The notes beneath the pieces were generated by a model. The model was not told where the DNA came from and did not search any database. It worked only from the letters and a program-made list of their open reading frames with translations. This document shows, in pieces, positions 44,240 to 56,048 of a stretch of 64,000 nt of DNA. A program made the translations under genes and the position numbers. The DNA is from Oenanthe sinensis (Eukaryota; Streptophyta; Magnoliopsida; Apiales; Apiaceae), in NCBI GenBank assembly GCA_028671895.1, contig JAPMAC010000207.1, positions 1,550,001-1,614,000 of the forward strand, in the 5' to 3' direction. Within the stretch, counting starts at the first letter, position 1. Every line of letters starts with the position of its first letter.

Positions 44240-45600
44240 TGTTGGTCCCTGATATTGTAGAAGGGGGGTTGAATACAATATCTGAAAATTAATCGCGGAA
44301 TAATTGGATTAAAAATATTATTTTAATTACTCGCGAAATATTAATTATAATGAAATACTATTCAAGTGAAAGATATAATTTTAACTTGATTAGTATTACA
44401 AAATTAATAAGTAGAAAGATTATATAACTGTTAAAAAGCTTAGAACGATTTTGACATGAACTGTTCGCGTTTAACAATTATATTCCAAACTCAGCACAGA
44501 AATCTGTGAATATTACAATGCAGATAAATTACTGAATTTGATCTGATTTTCTAACTTCTTAACAATTGAACAACTGAAAAGTGAAGAGATCATCTCATAT
44601 TTATAGAGATTTGAAATGGCTGCTATGACCTTTATGAGTATGACTTAATTTCAAGAAATTAACCCTTGTATGACTTCTGAAATTACTGGGCATGACTTTC
44701 TGAGCTCGGTATGACTTATTAAAACTCGGTATGACTTATCAAAAGTTCGGTATGACCTTTTGAAAGTCATATCCGGATTTTATTTAATTAAATAAATCGG
44801 TATGACTTATTTTAATTATATAAAATCAACTCAGCATGACCTTTTCTAAAAGAAAACTCGGTATGACTTATTTAACATATATATATATAGCTCGGTATGA
44901 CTTATTTAAGTCATATTCGGTATGACTTATTTAATTCATATTCGAAATATATATATATAAGTCATATAAATTCATTTCTTTTTTAATAAATTAATTCTTC
45001 TTAAATTAATTAAATAAATTATAAATTAAATTAAATTCAACTTGAATTAATTTAATTAATCATAAATTAAATAATTAATTTACTTAGATTGTAGAATTAA
45101 AATATTATAGAGATCCGATTAAACTGCAGTCTTCTTGATTTCTCTTTGTCTTCTGATCTTGAAACCTCTTGATTTAAATGAAGAATAAATATTATTTTAG
45201 TTGACACACAAATGTACTGTCTGGTTCATTTGTGTCATACTAATAAATATTCTCCATTTAATTACTTTTAAATAGAGGCCTTCTGTCATTTCTTCTGCTT
45301 CACTGATTTCAATCTTCTTCTGGAATTTACTGTAGTAATCACTTGAAATCTTCTGTACCTTCTGTCTTCTATAGAAGTACTACCAAAAATATTATTTTCA
45401 CTGACGCTTGAACATATAAATGAACTTCTTCCAGTGTTGAGTAGCAATCCCACAAAATACCTCTGATACTTGGATCCTCTGTGATTAGATGACTGTCTTC
45501 GTCTTGATTCCTGTTTAGTGTTTAGTATTTACTTCACTTTAATAGTTAGAGTCGAGTTGTCATCTAATTATTACAAATAGGCCTAGTCATATGCCTTTCA
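44240..45600 (-). repeat. 3' LTR of A5
   Basis: Minus strand TGAAAGGCATATG ... GGGACCAACA, 1361 bases, same length as 57407-58767. TATA box ctataaatat on the minus strand at 44597-44606. Core box at 45201-45238. Confidence 0.95.
44690..44950 (-). repeat. U3 minisatellite of A5 (ctcggtatgactt, 3' LTR)
   Basis: About nine copies of tcggtatgactt on the plus strand between 44709 and 44935, some as inverted pairs, e.g. TAAGTCATA (44907-44915) with TATGACTTA (44921-44929). The same array is at 57877-58100, and related copies lie inside the element at 50826-51060. Confidence 0.8.
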
Positions 45601-45613
45601 ATCTCCCCCTATT
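45601..45613 (-). other. polypurine tract of A5
   Basis: Minus strand aatagggggagat directly before the 3' LTR. Confidence 0.75.
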
Positions 45614-45828
45614 TGTTGTTAAACACTTAACACACAAATTCCTAGAGGATAACTCAACTAACAACTAAGAAAGTAGTACGACATTTAATGACTGTAAATA
45701 ATAAACAAAAGTTCTGGTTTTATATTTAACAATTTTCCAGATTCATACATAAAAGATAAATACAAGATAGATGTTCCTCTAGCACTAAACAATTATTACA
45801 AAGTTTCTATCTTGTTCTATCTAAGTCT

Positions 45829-47798
45829 TCAGTCTTCTGTTGTATCAACTTCACCTTCTTCTAGGATTGAACCTTTATGAACAGGTGTCCTCGGTACTTC
45901 TTCAGATACTGATTGTTCTGTTGTAGTGGATTCTCCATACAACCTTCTTTGTTCAGCTCTTGCTAACTGCCACAGTACTTCCTGTTCAACAGGATCTACT
46001 ATCTCTTCTTCTACATCAGATGGTTGTGTTGAATCTATCTTTGGTATTTGCCTGATGTAAGAAGGAATTCTTTTCGACAGACAGTAGTTTATTATCTTCT
46101 CTGTAGCATCCATCTTAGCTTGGGATCTGAACCCTTTTGACCTTAGCATCTTTTCGACTTGAATCATGTACTTAACTGCGTAGCCCTTAAAAGATTCCTC
46201 ATTTAACTGCATGATTTGATACAACTTGTTTGAGAAAAATCTTACCTCGTGAGGATCAAATAAGATCTGAGGACTAACAGTTGTGGCAAAGACTCTAAGT
46301 CTATCCCTGAGAAGTTCATTTTCTTCTGAGCTCATCTTTATTCTGTTCAAGAACGTCCATATTACTGATAAACTTCTTTGCCTGAAAAACTCTAAGGAAA
46401 TTCTGAATGTTCCATTCCTGTGTGTGTAGACTAGTATCTGCCAGTCTTCAAGAATGTGATCCACTAGGATAGTGATGTAGTCCACTTCCTCTTTCAGAGC
46501 TTTCATGAAGTTGTCAATGTTGTCATTTGACTTTTCTAGACGCTCAATTATTGATTTCAGATGCTTGTCTTCAAATGGACCCTTTTGCTGTTTGTCCATT
46601 ATTTTTTTTGCAGTATCCCATTTCTTTCCAATCTTGAGCTGTACATCTCTCTTCTTTTCTCTGACTGCTATGGCCCAGAGATTTTGCTTTTCTTGGCTTT
46701 CTTCTTTTTCAGCCTTTGTTCTTTCCATGACTAGAGCTTTCAGATTTTCAGTTTTTGCATGACTTGCCTTGATGTCTTCTTTTAGTTTCTTCATTGCCTC
46801 TTCATAGGCTGGATCAACTTCTTTTTCTTCTGGAAACAAAAAATCTTCATCAAATGCAATCTCTTCCTCAGCTCTGCAGTAGTCAGGAAAGTTTGATTCA
46901 TCATGAGCACTGTCATCAATGAATTTCTCTTGATCATAAAACTGTTTTTCTGGTTCTGGATCATACGATTGAAATTGATCTTCAGAATACAGTTTATCTT
47001 TCCATTTGCCTTGAGTAGAACCCCCTTCATCTTCAGCTACTTTCTCTTTTGATTTCTCCCCCTTAGTTGAGGGATCCTCTTGGATTTTAGAAGCTTTAAA
47101 AGATGTCAACATTTTCTGCATAGTCAGATAGACTTGCTTCATTCCTTCATTCAAATGTGTCATTCCATCATCCAGTTTGCTGAATCTTTGTGTAGAGATC
47201 TTTTCATTTTCAATGATTGTTAATGTCAAGCTTTTCTCAACCTCATCAATCTTTTCATGTAATTTGCTGACTTCTTTCATGTCTTCAGCAATAAGATTCT
47301 GTACACTCTGGATGTCTTGAGTTTTTAGAAGAATGGAGGTTTTGACATCATCAACATCTTTTCGTACTATTGTCAGCTGCTGTGTTACAGAGGCAGATGT
47401 AGATTTTTCTTCTGCTTGTGCTTTTACTTTTACCAACTCAGCCTGAACAATTTGCATTTCTTTCTGGAGAGCTTCCATTTTAGATAATAGTTCACTGTGT
47501 GTGCACTCATCTCACTTGCACTCCTGTTTATCTCACTATCACTCTGTGCATGTGTTTCACTCTGTGTTTGCCTCACATCACTCGTGTTTAGCTCCTTTCC
47601 AGATCCTGAAGTTGTACCTGCATATATAACAATAGCTTTTGAAGAGTCAAAATGCTCTTCTGATGCCTGTGAAGGCGCGTCCTCAACAAGATTAACTTGA
47701 AGTGGCTCCGCTACTGACGTAGCTACTCCGTGAATGGAGTCCCATCTCCCTTTATGGAGTGGTTGCCTCTCAAATCCACCAGTGGAAAGATTAAACAA
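45829..47798 (-). pseudogene. A5 ORF3 (post-pol ORF, coiled coil)
   Basis: The main frame 47478-45829 (549 codons) starts near MEALQKEMQIVQAELVKVKA; an upstream piece 47798-47430 in another frame joins after a small insertion near 47495 (a CA dinucleotide repeat). Residues 1-150 are coiled coil; the middle is acidic (DYCRAEEEIAFDEDFLFPEE); then a second helical part and a C-terminal domain with FDPHEVRFFSNKLYQIM and LRSKGFRSQAKMD; it ends EEGEVDTTED, TAA. SIRE-type elements carry an ORF here, sometimes called env-like; I see no signal peptide or membrane segment, so I do not call it an envelope. The C-terminal domain matches L2. Confidence 0.7.
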
Positions 47799-47829
47799 GA
47801 AGAATTGGGTTAAAAAGATTAAAACCTGA

Positions 47830-50569
47830 TTTATGAAAAATGTTTGAATACAAGTGCTGCATATGAAAAGTTAAGGGAAATGCTAATGTTTTGATTTAGC
47901 CACTTCCTTTTTATAAAATGACATTTGAGGCTAAACTAGAAAATGAAAGATGTTGTATGATGACATAAGAATGCTATGGGCTAATGGACTTGTTTATTAT
48001 ATGTCGTTTTGAATGAATCAGGTAGTTATACGAGTATGCGTTAATAGGACGATTAAGAAATACTCGTATAGCTAAAGGTGAATTGTTTTTGTTCGTAGAT
48101 ACTCGGACGAAACAAGGAAGGAGCTTACTTCCGCGGAAACCTACAGGCAAGTATCTGACACTTTGTCACATTGATTTTAATGTATGACATATGTATGCAT
48201 AGGTTGGTTAAGGTAGTTCCTTGTGAGTAGGACTAGATCCTTTCAACCTAACCCTGAGACTCCTCTGAACTTCTTAAAAAGTTAGAGGACGTTTATTCTT
48301 CAGTTCGTATAACTGAATCTGTGTCGAGCATATCTTGTTGGTGTTCGATGGTCGACCGGGAGTAGTCTAGCGTGTCTCGACGGTTAGTCGAGGTTTATTA
48401 TTTTAAATAATATTTAGTTTATTAAATATTATTTAAAGAATATGGAAAGTATTTAAAGGTTAAGTAAATACTTTCAGGGTATTTGAAATTATTTAAATAT
48501 TATTTAATATTGATTAAATATTATTTAAATATTTTGGGACATTTAAAAGTATTTAACTACTGATTAAATACTTTCAACTCGTTTTGGTTTATTTAAATAT
48601 TATTTAATATTGATTAAATATTATTTAAATATGTTGAATCATTTAAGATTATTTAAATATTAAATAATCCTGATTATATTTGAATTAAATATTTTAATTC
48701 TTTTAAATCCTTTTAATATTTTTCGAGGACTATTCTGGGCCTCCTAAATATTAATAAAATATTTAATTATTCTTTAAAAATATTCTGGAGTTGTCTAAAC
48801 TTCTTTCAATATTATTTTTCATTAAATAATAAATAGTGAGCGATGACTCGGATAATTTGTATTTATTCTGAGTCGATAACTCCAGGTTCGGGAGGTAACG
48901 TCCGGCTCCGATATTCCTCCCAGTTGTATAGGTGCCTTATGGCCCATTGTTTCATTCCAAAAGTGTAATATTTTGTGGAGTCTATTTTAACACGTATTAG
49001 TGGCTCCCCGGTCGCATTCTTGAGTCTCCTTGATTCAAGGGTTTCTGTCTTGTTAAATTCGTTGACTGAGAGTCAACCCAGATGTTTCGAGAGTACTCCC
49101 ACCTCGTTTCGGGAGCCAAGCTATTGTCAGATATTGAAATCTAATAATAGGTCATAGTTGTTCTGGAAGGTTGTATTAAATTCTCTTTCTTATCTGTTGA
49201 TCGAAATCCTGTGATGGATTGTCGTTGTTGTTCTGGAAGGTTGTATTAAATTCCCTTCCTTATCTGTTGATCGAAATCCTGTGATGGATTGTCGTTGTTA
49301 TTCTGGAAGGTTGGATTAAATTCTCTTCCTTATCTGTTGATCGAAATCCTGTGATGGATTGTCGTTGTTGTTCTGGAAGGTTGTATTAAATTCCCTTCCT
49401 TATCTGTTGATTGAAATCCTGTGATGGATTGTTGTGTTGTTCTGGAAGGTTGTATTAAATTCTCTTCCTTATCTGTTGATGAAATCCTGTGATGGATTGT
49501 TGTTGTTCTGGAAGGTGGTATTGAATTCCCTTCCTTAACCGTTGATTGAAATCATAGAGTGGATTGTTGTTATTCTAGAAGGCTTGATTAAATTTCCTTC
49601 TAGGTTTGATGAATGTTTAAGTATTCATCAGGGACTGGAGTAAGGTTGCGTAAGAGGTCGGTGACGCACGACCCAGCCGTAAACTAAAGGCCCATGTGTT
49701 GCCTAGGGTAACGTCCCGATAAGGGGTTGTCCTTCTACTAGTAGAGAAAGTGACTAGTTTTCTATTGTACAAGGCGACTGATCACCGCGTACAATAGGGC
49801 GTTGAAAAATCTCCAGATTAAGCCTGTTTCCTCCAATTGGAATTTGACGTTGCACTGTAACGAAAGCCTAGGTGCTGAGTTACCGATAGTGTCAACGGGA
49901 ATGTAATCCACTCTGAGTTGGTTGGTTGCTTTGAGTATTGTTTCACTTGCATTTATCAGATTCATTGATATCTTGATGATTACACTCTGTTATTGTTCAG
50001 TACCTTGTTATACTGTTATCTATTACTTGCTGAGCATTTGTAGCTCATTCTTGCTTGTTATTTTCTGTTGTTGTTCCTACCTTACAGTTGCAGACCATGC
50101 CCAGTCGAGTACACCGCACCTTGCGCAAGCGGGTCACCAGGGCAAGGACCCCCTATGAGAGATTCCGCTTTACGGTACCTGAGGGAGGGAGACTTAGTAG
50201 GATAGGCTTCCAGCTTCTACTAGTCAGGTTTATCTATAGATATGACTTATGTAAGTATATGGAACAGATGTAAGTTAATTTACTTTTGACTGCGGCATAG
50301 TTTCCTCAAGGAGCTTTAGCCAGCAGTGCAACCCCAAGTTTGTAATAACTTTATAATATAACAGTCAAGATATAATGATGTAAATTATGAGACTCCGTTT
50401 CTGAGACTATGGCTCGTGTGTGTGTGATAAAGTGTTGGGGTCAACAGCATGTGGTTACCTTGTGAGTATTATATTATTGTTTATTATTGTTGGGTTACAA
50501 GTGTGTGTATATACTGGAAATTGGACAGTGACAACCTGGATCTCCGACCCCGGGTCTGGGGGCGTCACA
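47830..50569 (+). mobile_element. S6: probable solo LTR of a chromovirus-type gypsy element
   Basis: This block interrupts A5 between ORF3 and pol. Its right end, gaccccgggtctgggggc then gtcaca (50569), is the typical LTR end of Tekay-like chromoviruses, and the left part (cggacgaaacaaggaagg, aacctacaggcaagtatctg near 48110-48160) also fits. No internal region is present. The left end is uncertain and I could not find a clear target duplication (right flank tagtt). A 70-bp tandem repeat lies inside. Open frames 48975-49157, 49922-50158 and 50055-50273 are not genes. Confidence 0.55.
49158..49600 (+). repeat. 70-bp tandem repeat in S6
   Basis: Units beginning gttgttctggaaggttg at 49158, 49228, 49298, 49368 and 49438, then near 49505 and 49567, i.e. 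six to seven copies, the last ones shortened and degraded. Confidence 0.9.
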
Positions 50570-51529
50570 TAGTTCACAAAAAATCACTTGAAAGCTTCGA
50601 TTATTCTAAAAACAAGAACAAGAACAGTCACTGGATTTTGCTAAAATCGGGCAGAGTTTCCTTTGTTTTAATCAATTTTACCAAACTAGCAAGTAAAGAT
50701 ACTTGTAAACAGAGATTAGCAGCAACTGATTTCAGTTAAAATAGTTGAAAATCGATTGATTTCTTGTTCAAAGAAAAAACTGTTCGAGTGTTTGTGTGTA
50801 GCAGTGTGTGTGTGTGTATAGCTGCTATGACTTATTAAAAGGAAGTAAAACTCTAATAGTCGGTATGACTTATTAAAACAAATACCAACATATCTCGGTA
50901 TGACTTTTCAAAAGTCATACCGAGTTTTATTTTCATAAAACTGAAGGTAATAGAAACAAAACTTTCGGTATGACTTATTATACTAAACTCTCGGTATGAC
51001 TTTTTATTAAAAATAAAAAGTCATGCCGAAATTTATTATATAATGTCATACCGAGCATTTAAAAAAAATCATGCTGAGATAATACATATATACAATAAAT
51101 ATTAACAATCAGAAATTATGAGATAAATAATAATAAAATACATACTAATAAATTATTATAGACAAATAATAAATATTTACATTATTAATTTTTTTTAATT
51201 AATTTAAGAATTAAATTAACTCATGTTTGAATTAATTTAATAAGCAAATTAATTGAATAATTAATAACATACTCATTTATTTTAATGTACAATAATAATC
51301 CGAAAAATATATACATTAATTTACATAAATGCTTATAAATGTTTAAAATTAAATAAAAGTACTTATGCTTTAATTGAAATAATTATCTTCTAAGAATATT
51401 GATTTAATCTTAAGATAATTTTCCAAAAATTCATAAGCCCTAGGATTTTATTAATTCAAGTCTCATAAACTCTTTAAATCTTAACATTTAATATTTATGA
51501 GCTTAAATTAATTCCTAGCAACCAAAAAT
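50570..51529. repeat. A5 spacer between pol and ORF3 with LTR-like palindromes
   Basis: No gene. It contains copies of the U3 motif tcggtatgactt in both orientations. CTCGGTATGACTTTT (50894-50908) and AAAAGTCATACCGAG (50910-50924) form a perfect 15-bp inverted repeat with a one-base loop; TCGGTATGACTTTTTATT (50991-51008) pairs with 51012-51029 with one mismatch. AT-rich sequence like the LTR follows (51180-51300). It may be a relic LTR piece or an internal copy of U3. Confidence 0.7.
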
Positions 51530-52894
51530 TTAGTCATTGTTTAACATCCCTAATTCACTAACCAGCTTTGAGAAAGTGGATTCATCAAGTGGCTTTGTGA
51601 AGATGTCGGCTATCTGATCTTCTGTGGGTACAAAATGTAGCACCACAGTTCCGTTCATGACATGCTCTCTTATAAAGTGATACCTTATGTCAATGTGCTT
51701 GGTTCGCGAATGTTGAACAGGATTGTTGGAAATAGCTATAGCACTTGTGTTGTCGCAGAAAATTGGAATTTTGTTCAATGCAAGTCCATAGTCATTTAGC
51801 TGATTCCTAATCCACAAGATCTGTGCACAACAGCTACCTGCCGCAATGTATTCTGCTTCGGCTGTCGAGGTAGATACTGAATGTTGTTTCTTGTTGTACC
51901 AGGAGATCAACCGTCGTCCTAGAAACTGACAGCTTCCAGAAGTACTTTTCCTGTCCATCCTGCACCCTGCATAGTCTGAATCTGTATAGCCAATTAGGTC
52001 AAAACCTGTATCCTTAGGGTACCAAATTCCAAGATCTGGTGTACCCTTTAGATATCTAAAAATTCGTTTAACAGCTATTAGATGAGATTCTCTTGGGTCA
52101 GATTGAAACCTTGCACATAAGCATGTTGCAAACATTATGTCGGGTCTACTAGCAGTTAGATATAATAATGAGCCTATCATACCTCTATAGCTTGTGATGT
52201 CAACTTTCTTACCAGTTTCATCTTTGTCAAGCTTCGTGGCTATTGGCATTGGGGTTTTTACCGGTGAAGAATCTTTTAGACTGTATTTCCTGAGAAGATC
52301 TCTTACATACTTTGATTGGCAAATAAAAATCCCATCTTCCTTTTGCTTTACTTGCAATCCAAGGAAGAATGACAGCTCACCCATCATGCTCATCTCATAT
52401 CTACTCTGCATTAACTTAGCAAATCTCTTGCAAAAGTTTTCGTTAGTAGAACCAAATATAATATCGTCAACATAAACTTGGACAAATATCATATCTTTAT
52501 TATGTAATTTGTAAAAGAGAGTTTTATATATGACACCTCTAGTGAAACCATTTTCAAGTAAAAACTCAGAGAGAGTGTCATACCATGTCCTCGGTGCTTG
52601 CTTGAGTCCATAGAGAGCTTTGAAAAGAAAGTACACAAAATCAGCAAATTCTGGATTTTCAAAGCCAGAGGGCTGTTCCACATATACTTCCTCTTCTAGC
52701 TTTCCGTTCAGAAATGCACTCTTCACATCCATTTGATAGACTTTAAAATTGGAATGTGTTGCGAATGCCAGAAATATCCTGATGGCTTCAAGTCTTGCAA
52801 CTGGTGCGTAGGTCTCGTCATAATCAATTCCCTTTTTCCTGGGAGTAACCCTTTGCCACCAGCCTGGCTTTGTTTCTTGTAACAATGCCATCAC
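51530..52894 (-). pseudogene. A5 reverse transcriptase and RNase H
   Basis: 454 codons open. Motifs: YDETYAPVARLEAIRI, KSAFLNGKLEEEVYVEQPSG, YGLKQAPRTWYDTL, catalytic VYVDDIIFGS; RNase H with YTDSDYAGCRMDRKSTSG, STAEAEYIA and KHIDIRYHFIRE; end ...SELGMLNND, TAA. Complete from the palm on; only the one-base insertion near 52835 separates it from the upstream frame. Confidence 0.92.
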
Positions 52895-54764
52895 CGTCTA
52901 ACTTGTTCCTGTATACCCATTTCGTGCCAATAACAGATCTATCTTTAGGCCTGGGTACCAGTGTCCAGACTTCTTGTCTTTCGAACTGATTGAGCTCTTC
53001 TTGCATGGCAAGAACCCAATCTGGATCAATTAATGCCTCTTTAATCTTCTTTGGTTCTTCTTGAGATAGAAAAACTGAAAATAAACACTCATTTGAAGTT
53101 GCACTTCTGGTTCTTACTCCAACATATGGATCACCTATTATTAATTCAAAGGGATGATCTTTACTCCATATCCTTTCCCTCGGTAGGTTTGATCTTGATG
53201 ATTCGCCTTGAAATTCATTGAGATGTTGTGTTGTGCCAGTTGATCCTTCATCTCCCCCTGAATTGCTGCCAGGATGACTTGTTGATCCACCACTGGTATC
53301 AGTAGAATCTCCAGTATTGCCATTATTTCCACCACTATTACCTGGATCATTACCATCATTGTTGTCATTATTTCCTGCTGCAACCTCAGGTTCTTCTTCG
53401 TCATCAGAATGTGAGTCTGGATAATTATCAAATTTTAATGACTCAGAAGAATCTTCAGTTTGGATACTTGGGAGTTTTGTGTCATCAAAAGTTACATTGA
53501 CACTTTCCTTCACTTGGTGCTGATCAATTATGTATACCCTATATGCTCTTGTTGAGTAACCGACAAAAATAGCTTCATGTGCCTTGGCCTCAAACTTGCC
53601 ACGATGTTCATCTCCATCTTTTAGCACAAAGCATTTGGCTCCAAATACATGAAAGTACTTGAGAGTAGGTTTCTTGCCAGCCATTAATTCATAGGGAGTT
53701 TTCATATGATCTTTGTTGATCAGAGTTCGATTCTGAGTATAACAAGTTGTATTAACTACTTCAGCCCAGAAGTAGATAGGTAACCTTGATTCACTTAGCA
53801 TAGTCCTTGCAGCTTCAATCAGGGTTTGATTTTTCCTTTCTACAACTCCATTTTGTTGCAGAGTTCTTGGTGCTGAGTATTGCCTTGTTATTCCCTTGTC
53901 TGAGCAGAAGTTATTCAGAATTTCATTTTTGAATTCTGTTCCATTATCTGATCTGATTGCCCGGACAGGTAACTTTGAATCTAACTCAATCAGCTTTATA
54001 TGATCAATCACCAAATGTGGAGTTTCATCCTTAGAGTTCAAGAATAAAACCCATGTATATTTTGTGAAGTCATCCACAATCACTAAGGCGTATTTCTTCC
54101 TTGACATAGACAGAATATTTACTGGACCAAATAAATCCATATGAAGGAGTTGAAGTGGTTCAGTGATGTTTGTAGTGTCTGTGCCTCTGTGAGTTGCTTT
54201 CTTTGACTTCCCTTTCTGACATGCCTCACACAAGCCTTCTTGTGTAAATTCCATCGGAGGCAGTCCTCTCACCAAATCCCTCTTGACTAGAGAGTTCATT
54301 GTTTTGAAATTCAGGTGTGAGAGCTTCTTGTGCCATAACCAACTTTCCTCCGTTGAAGCTTTTGAATAAAAACAGTTTGCTTCAGCTTCAGTTTCCAAGT
54401 TGAAATCAGCTACGTACAAGTTTCCTTTCCTTACTCCACGCAAGGCTAGTCTGTCTTCTTTAGAATGAGCTATTAAGCATTTCTCCTTGATAAAGTTTAC
54501 CTTGTATCCTTTATCACAAAATTGACTGACGCTGAGTAGATTGTGCTTAAGTCCTTCCACCAAAGAGACATTTTCAATGATAACATTTCCTGTATTTAAC
54601 TTGCCATATCCCGTAGTCATTCCTTTGCTGTTATCTCCAAAGGTGACGACTGGGCCAGCTCTCTCAACCACGTCTGATAGCAGGGCTCTATCTCCGGTCA
54701 TATGCCTTGACGATCCGCTGTCCAGGATCCATATAACTCGGTTTACCTGTTTAACTCCATGCAA
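52824..54764 (-). pseudogene. A5 protease and integrase with RT start
   Basis: Protease motif WILDSGSSRHMTG near the start; the integrase zinc finger is WHKKLSHLNF ... CEACQKGK; the catalytic core has LLHMDLFGPV, IRSDNGTEF and NGVVERKNQTL, so D, D and E are all present. An acidic Asn/Gly/Ser-rich linker (NNDNNDGNDPGNSGGNNG) precedes the RT start (WVLAMQEELNQFERQEVWTL). The frame ends in TGA right after KGYSQEKGN owing to one extra base. Same frame as gag. Confidence 0.9.
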
Positions 54765-54776
54765 TTATCAAACGGA

Positions 54777-56048
54777 TTAATTCGTCTTTGGAGCCCAAAA
54801 TTGATTGGGCCCGGCATACTTAAAGAATTGACCTTTGTCTGCTTTAACAACAGATCCTTTTCGAATAACATCATTTTCTTCCTTGACTGTTCCTACCTTC
54901 CTAAAAACAGTCTTAACAACTTTCTGTTTAGACTTAGGAATATATGATTCCTTCTTTTCAGGTGAAGGAGTCGCAGTCTTGGATTTAGCAAATTTACTAT
55001 TGATATGCTGTCTAGGTGTCATGTTATCTTTCTTAGCTATTATGCGTTTAAAGTAAGCAGTCATAGCATTAAAGGCACATAACATGCAATTCATTATACC
55101 ACATGGTCTATGGAAAGCATCAATAGTAGGCATGTTATTCAATACAGTAGGAGGCTTAACAGATTCTACTTCAATTTTCTCAGTATCTTCGAAGTTTTCA
55201 CTAGAATGAAATTTATTGTTACTGTTCCTACTGTTCACAAATGTGTTGGGTCTGTTCATTTTATTCTTTAAGTCTTTTGCACCTACACCAGGTCTGGGGG
55301 AATTAGAAGTTCCCACATCTTTCACTGGTGTCTTTGGTGCACACCTCTCTTTCTGGACATTAACTCCTTTTATGTCCTTAACCTGTTCTCCTCTCTTCTT
55401 CTCTTCCTCAAGATCTTCCAACTGCATTTCATATGCAATCAGTACAGAGCTCTCAAGGATAGGTTCAGCTATCGGTGTTATGAAGAGAGGTTTTGGTGTG
55501 TCTTTAACAACATGTGGGATACCCCTTTCTACAGCACTTTTTCTAAAGGGGGTTATGTTGCTTGGCTTTCCTACAGATTTATTGTACTCGAAGCCTATCC
55601 CAACTTTACGACTTATTTCTTGTTGGTCAACTAGGTTCTTTACAATATATGAGGAATTCTTATATGCAAGACACTTCTTCTTTTCTTCTTCTATCTGGTT
55701 TCTGAAATTGGCTTCTGTTACAACATGACAACTGACTTTACTGACTTGAACAGCTAAGTCTTCAGTCAACTTGTCATGATTTCTTTTTAACTGTTTAAAA
55801 ACTTCAGTCTCATCAACTAACTCTTTGACTTTGAGTCTGAGTTTCTTAACCTTATCTCTTTCACCATCTAGTTCTTTACCTAGCAAAGCAAACATCTTAG
55901 GACAAGAAGGATTTACCTCTATTCCTCTGTCACGGGTGGGAGACAGTGATTCCTCTGATGAAGTCATAAGAGCAAGATTTCCTAGCTCTTCCTCATCATC
56001 CTTATCTGAATCATCCCAGCTTTTGCCTGCTGCTAGATAGGACTTTCC
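54777..56048 (-). pseudogene. A5 Gag extension with Cys motif
   Basis: In the same frame as gag, after TAA 56049-56051. It begins with acidic residues and a coiled coil (KVKKLRLKVKELVDETEVFK), then a Lys/Pro-rich part and HRPCGIMNCMLCAFNAMTAY (C-x5-C-x2-C), also found in B. It ends GPNQFWAPKTN with TAA, then TGA and TAA within 15 bases, before the protease. Three stops this close are unlikely to be simple readthrough; they may mark a natural Gag-Pol boundary or decay. Confidence 0.7.

Noticed and set aside
45829..47798. ORF3 of A5 as a retroviral envelope gene
   Set aside because: No signal peptide, membrane anchor or cleavage site is visible; coiled coil and acidic segments dominate.
49158..49600. 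Regular 70-bp repeats considered as a CRISPR-like array
   Set aside because: The units are near-identical along their whole length with no unique spacers, and lie in a plant LTR.
50055..50273. 72-codon Arg-rich frame near the end of S6 (MPSRVHRTLRKRV part)
   Set aside because: It lies within the probable LTR; short, with no recognisable domain, so it is not supported as a gene.
53141..53431. Asn/Met/Ile-rich minus-strand frame within pol
   Set aside because: It is an alternative frame of the Asn/Gly/Ser linker of the A5 integrase-RT region.
54541..55728. Several plus-strand hydrophobic frames opposite the A5 Gag extension and protease (up to 170 codons)
   Set aside because: They are complements of Glu/Lys-rich coding sequence of the real minus-strand frame and carry no motif.
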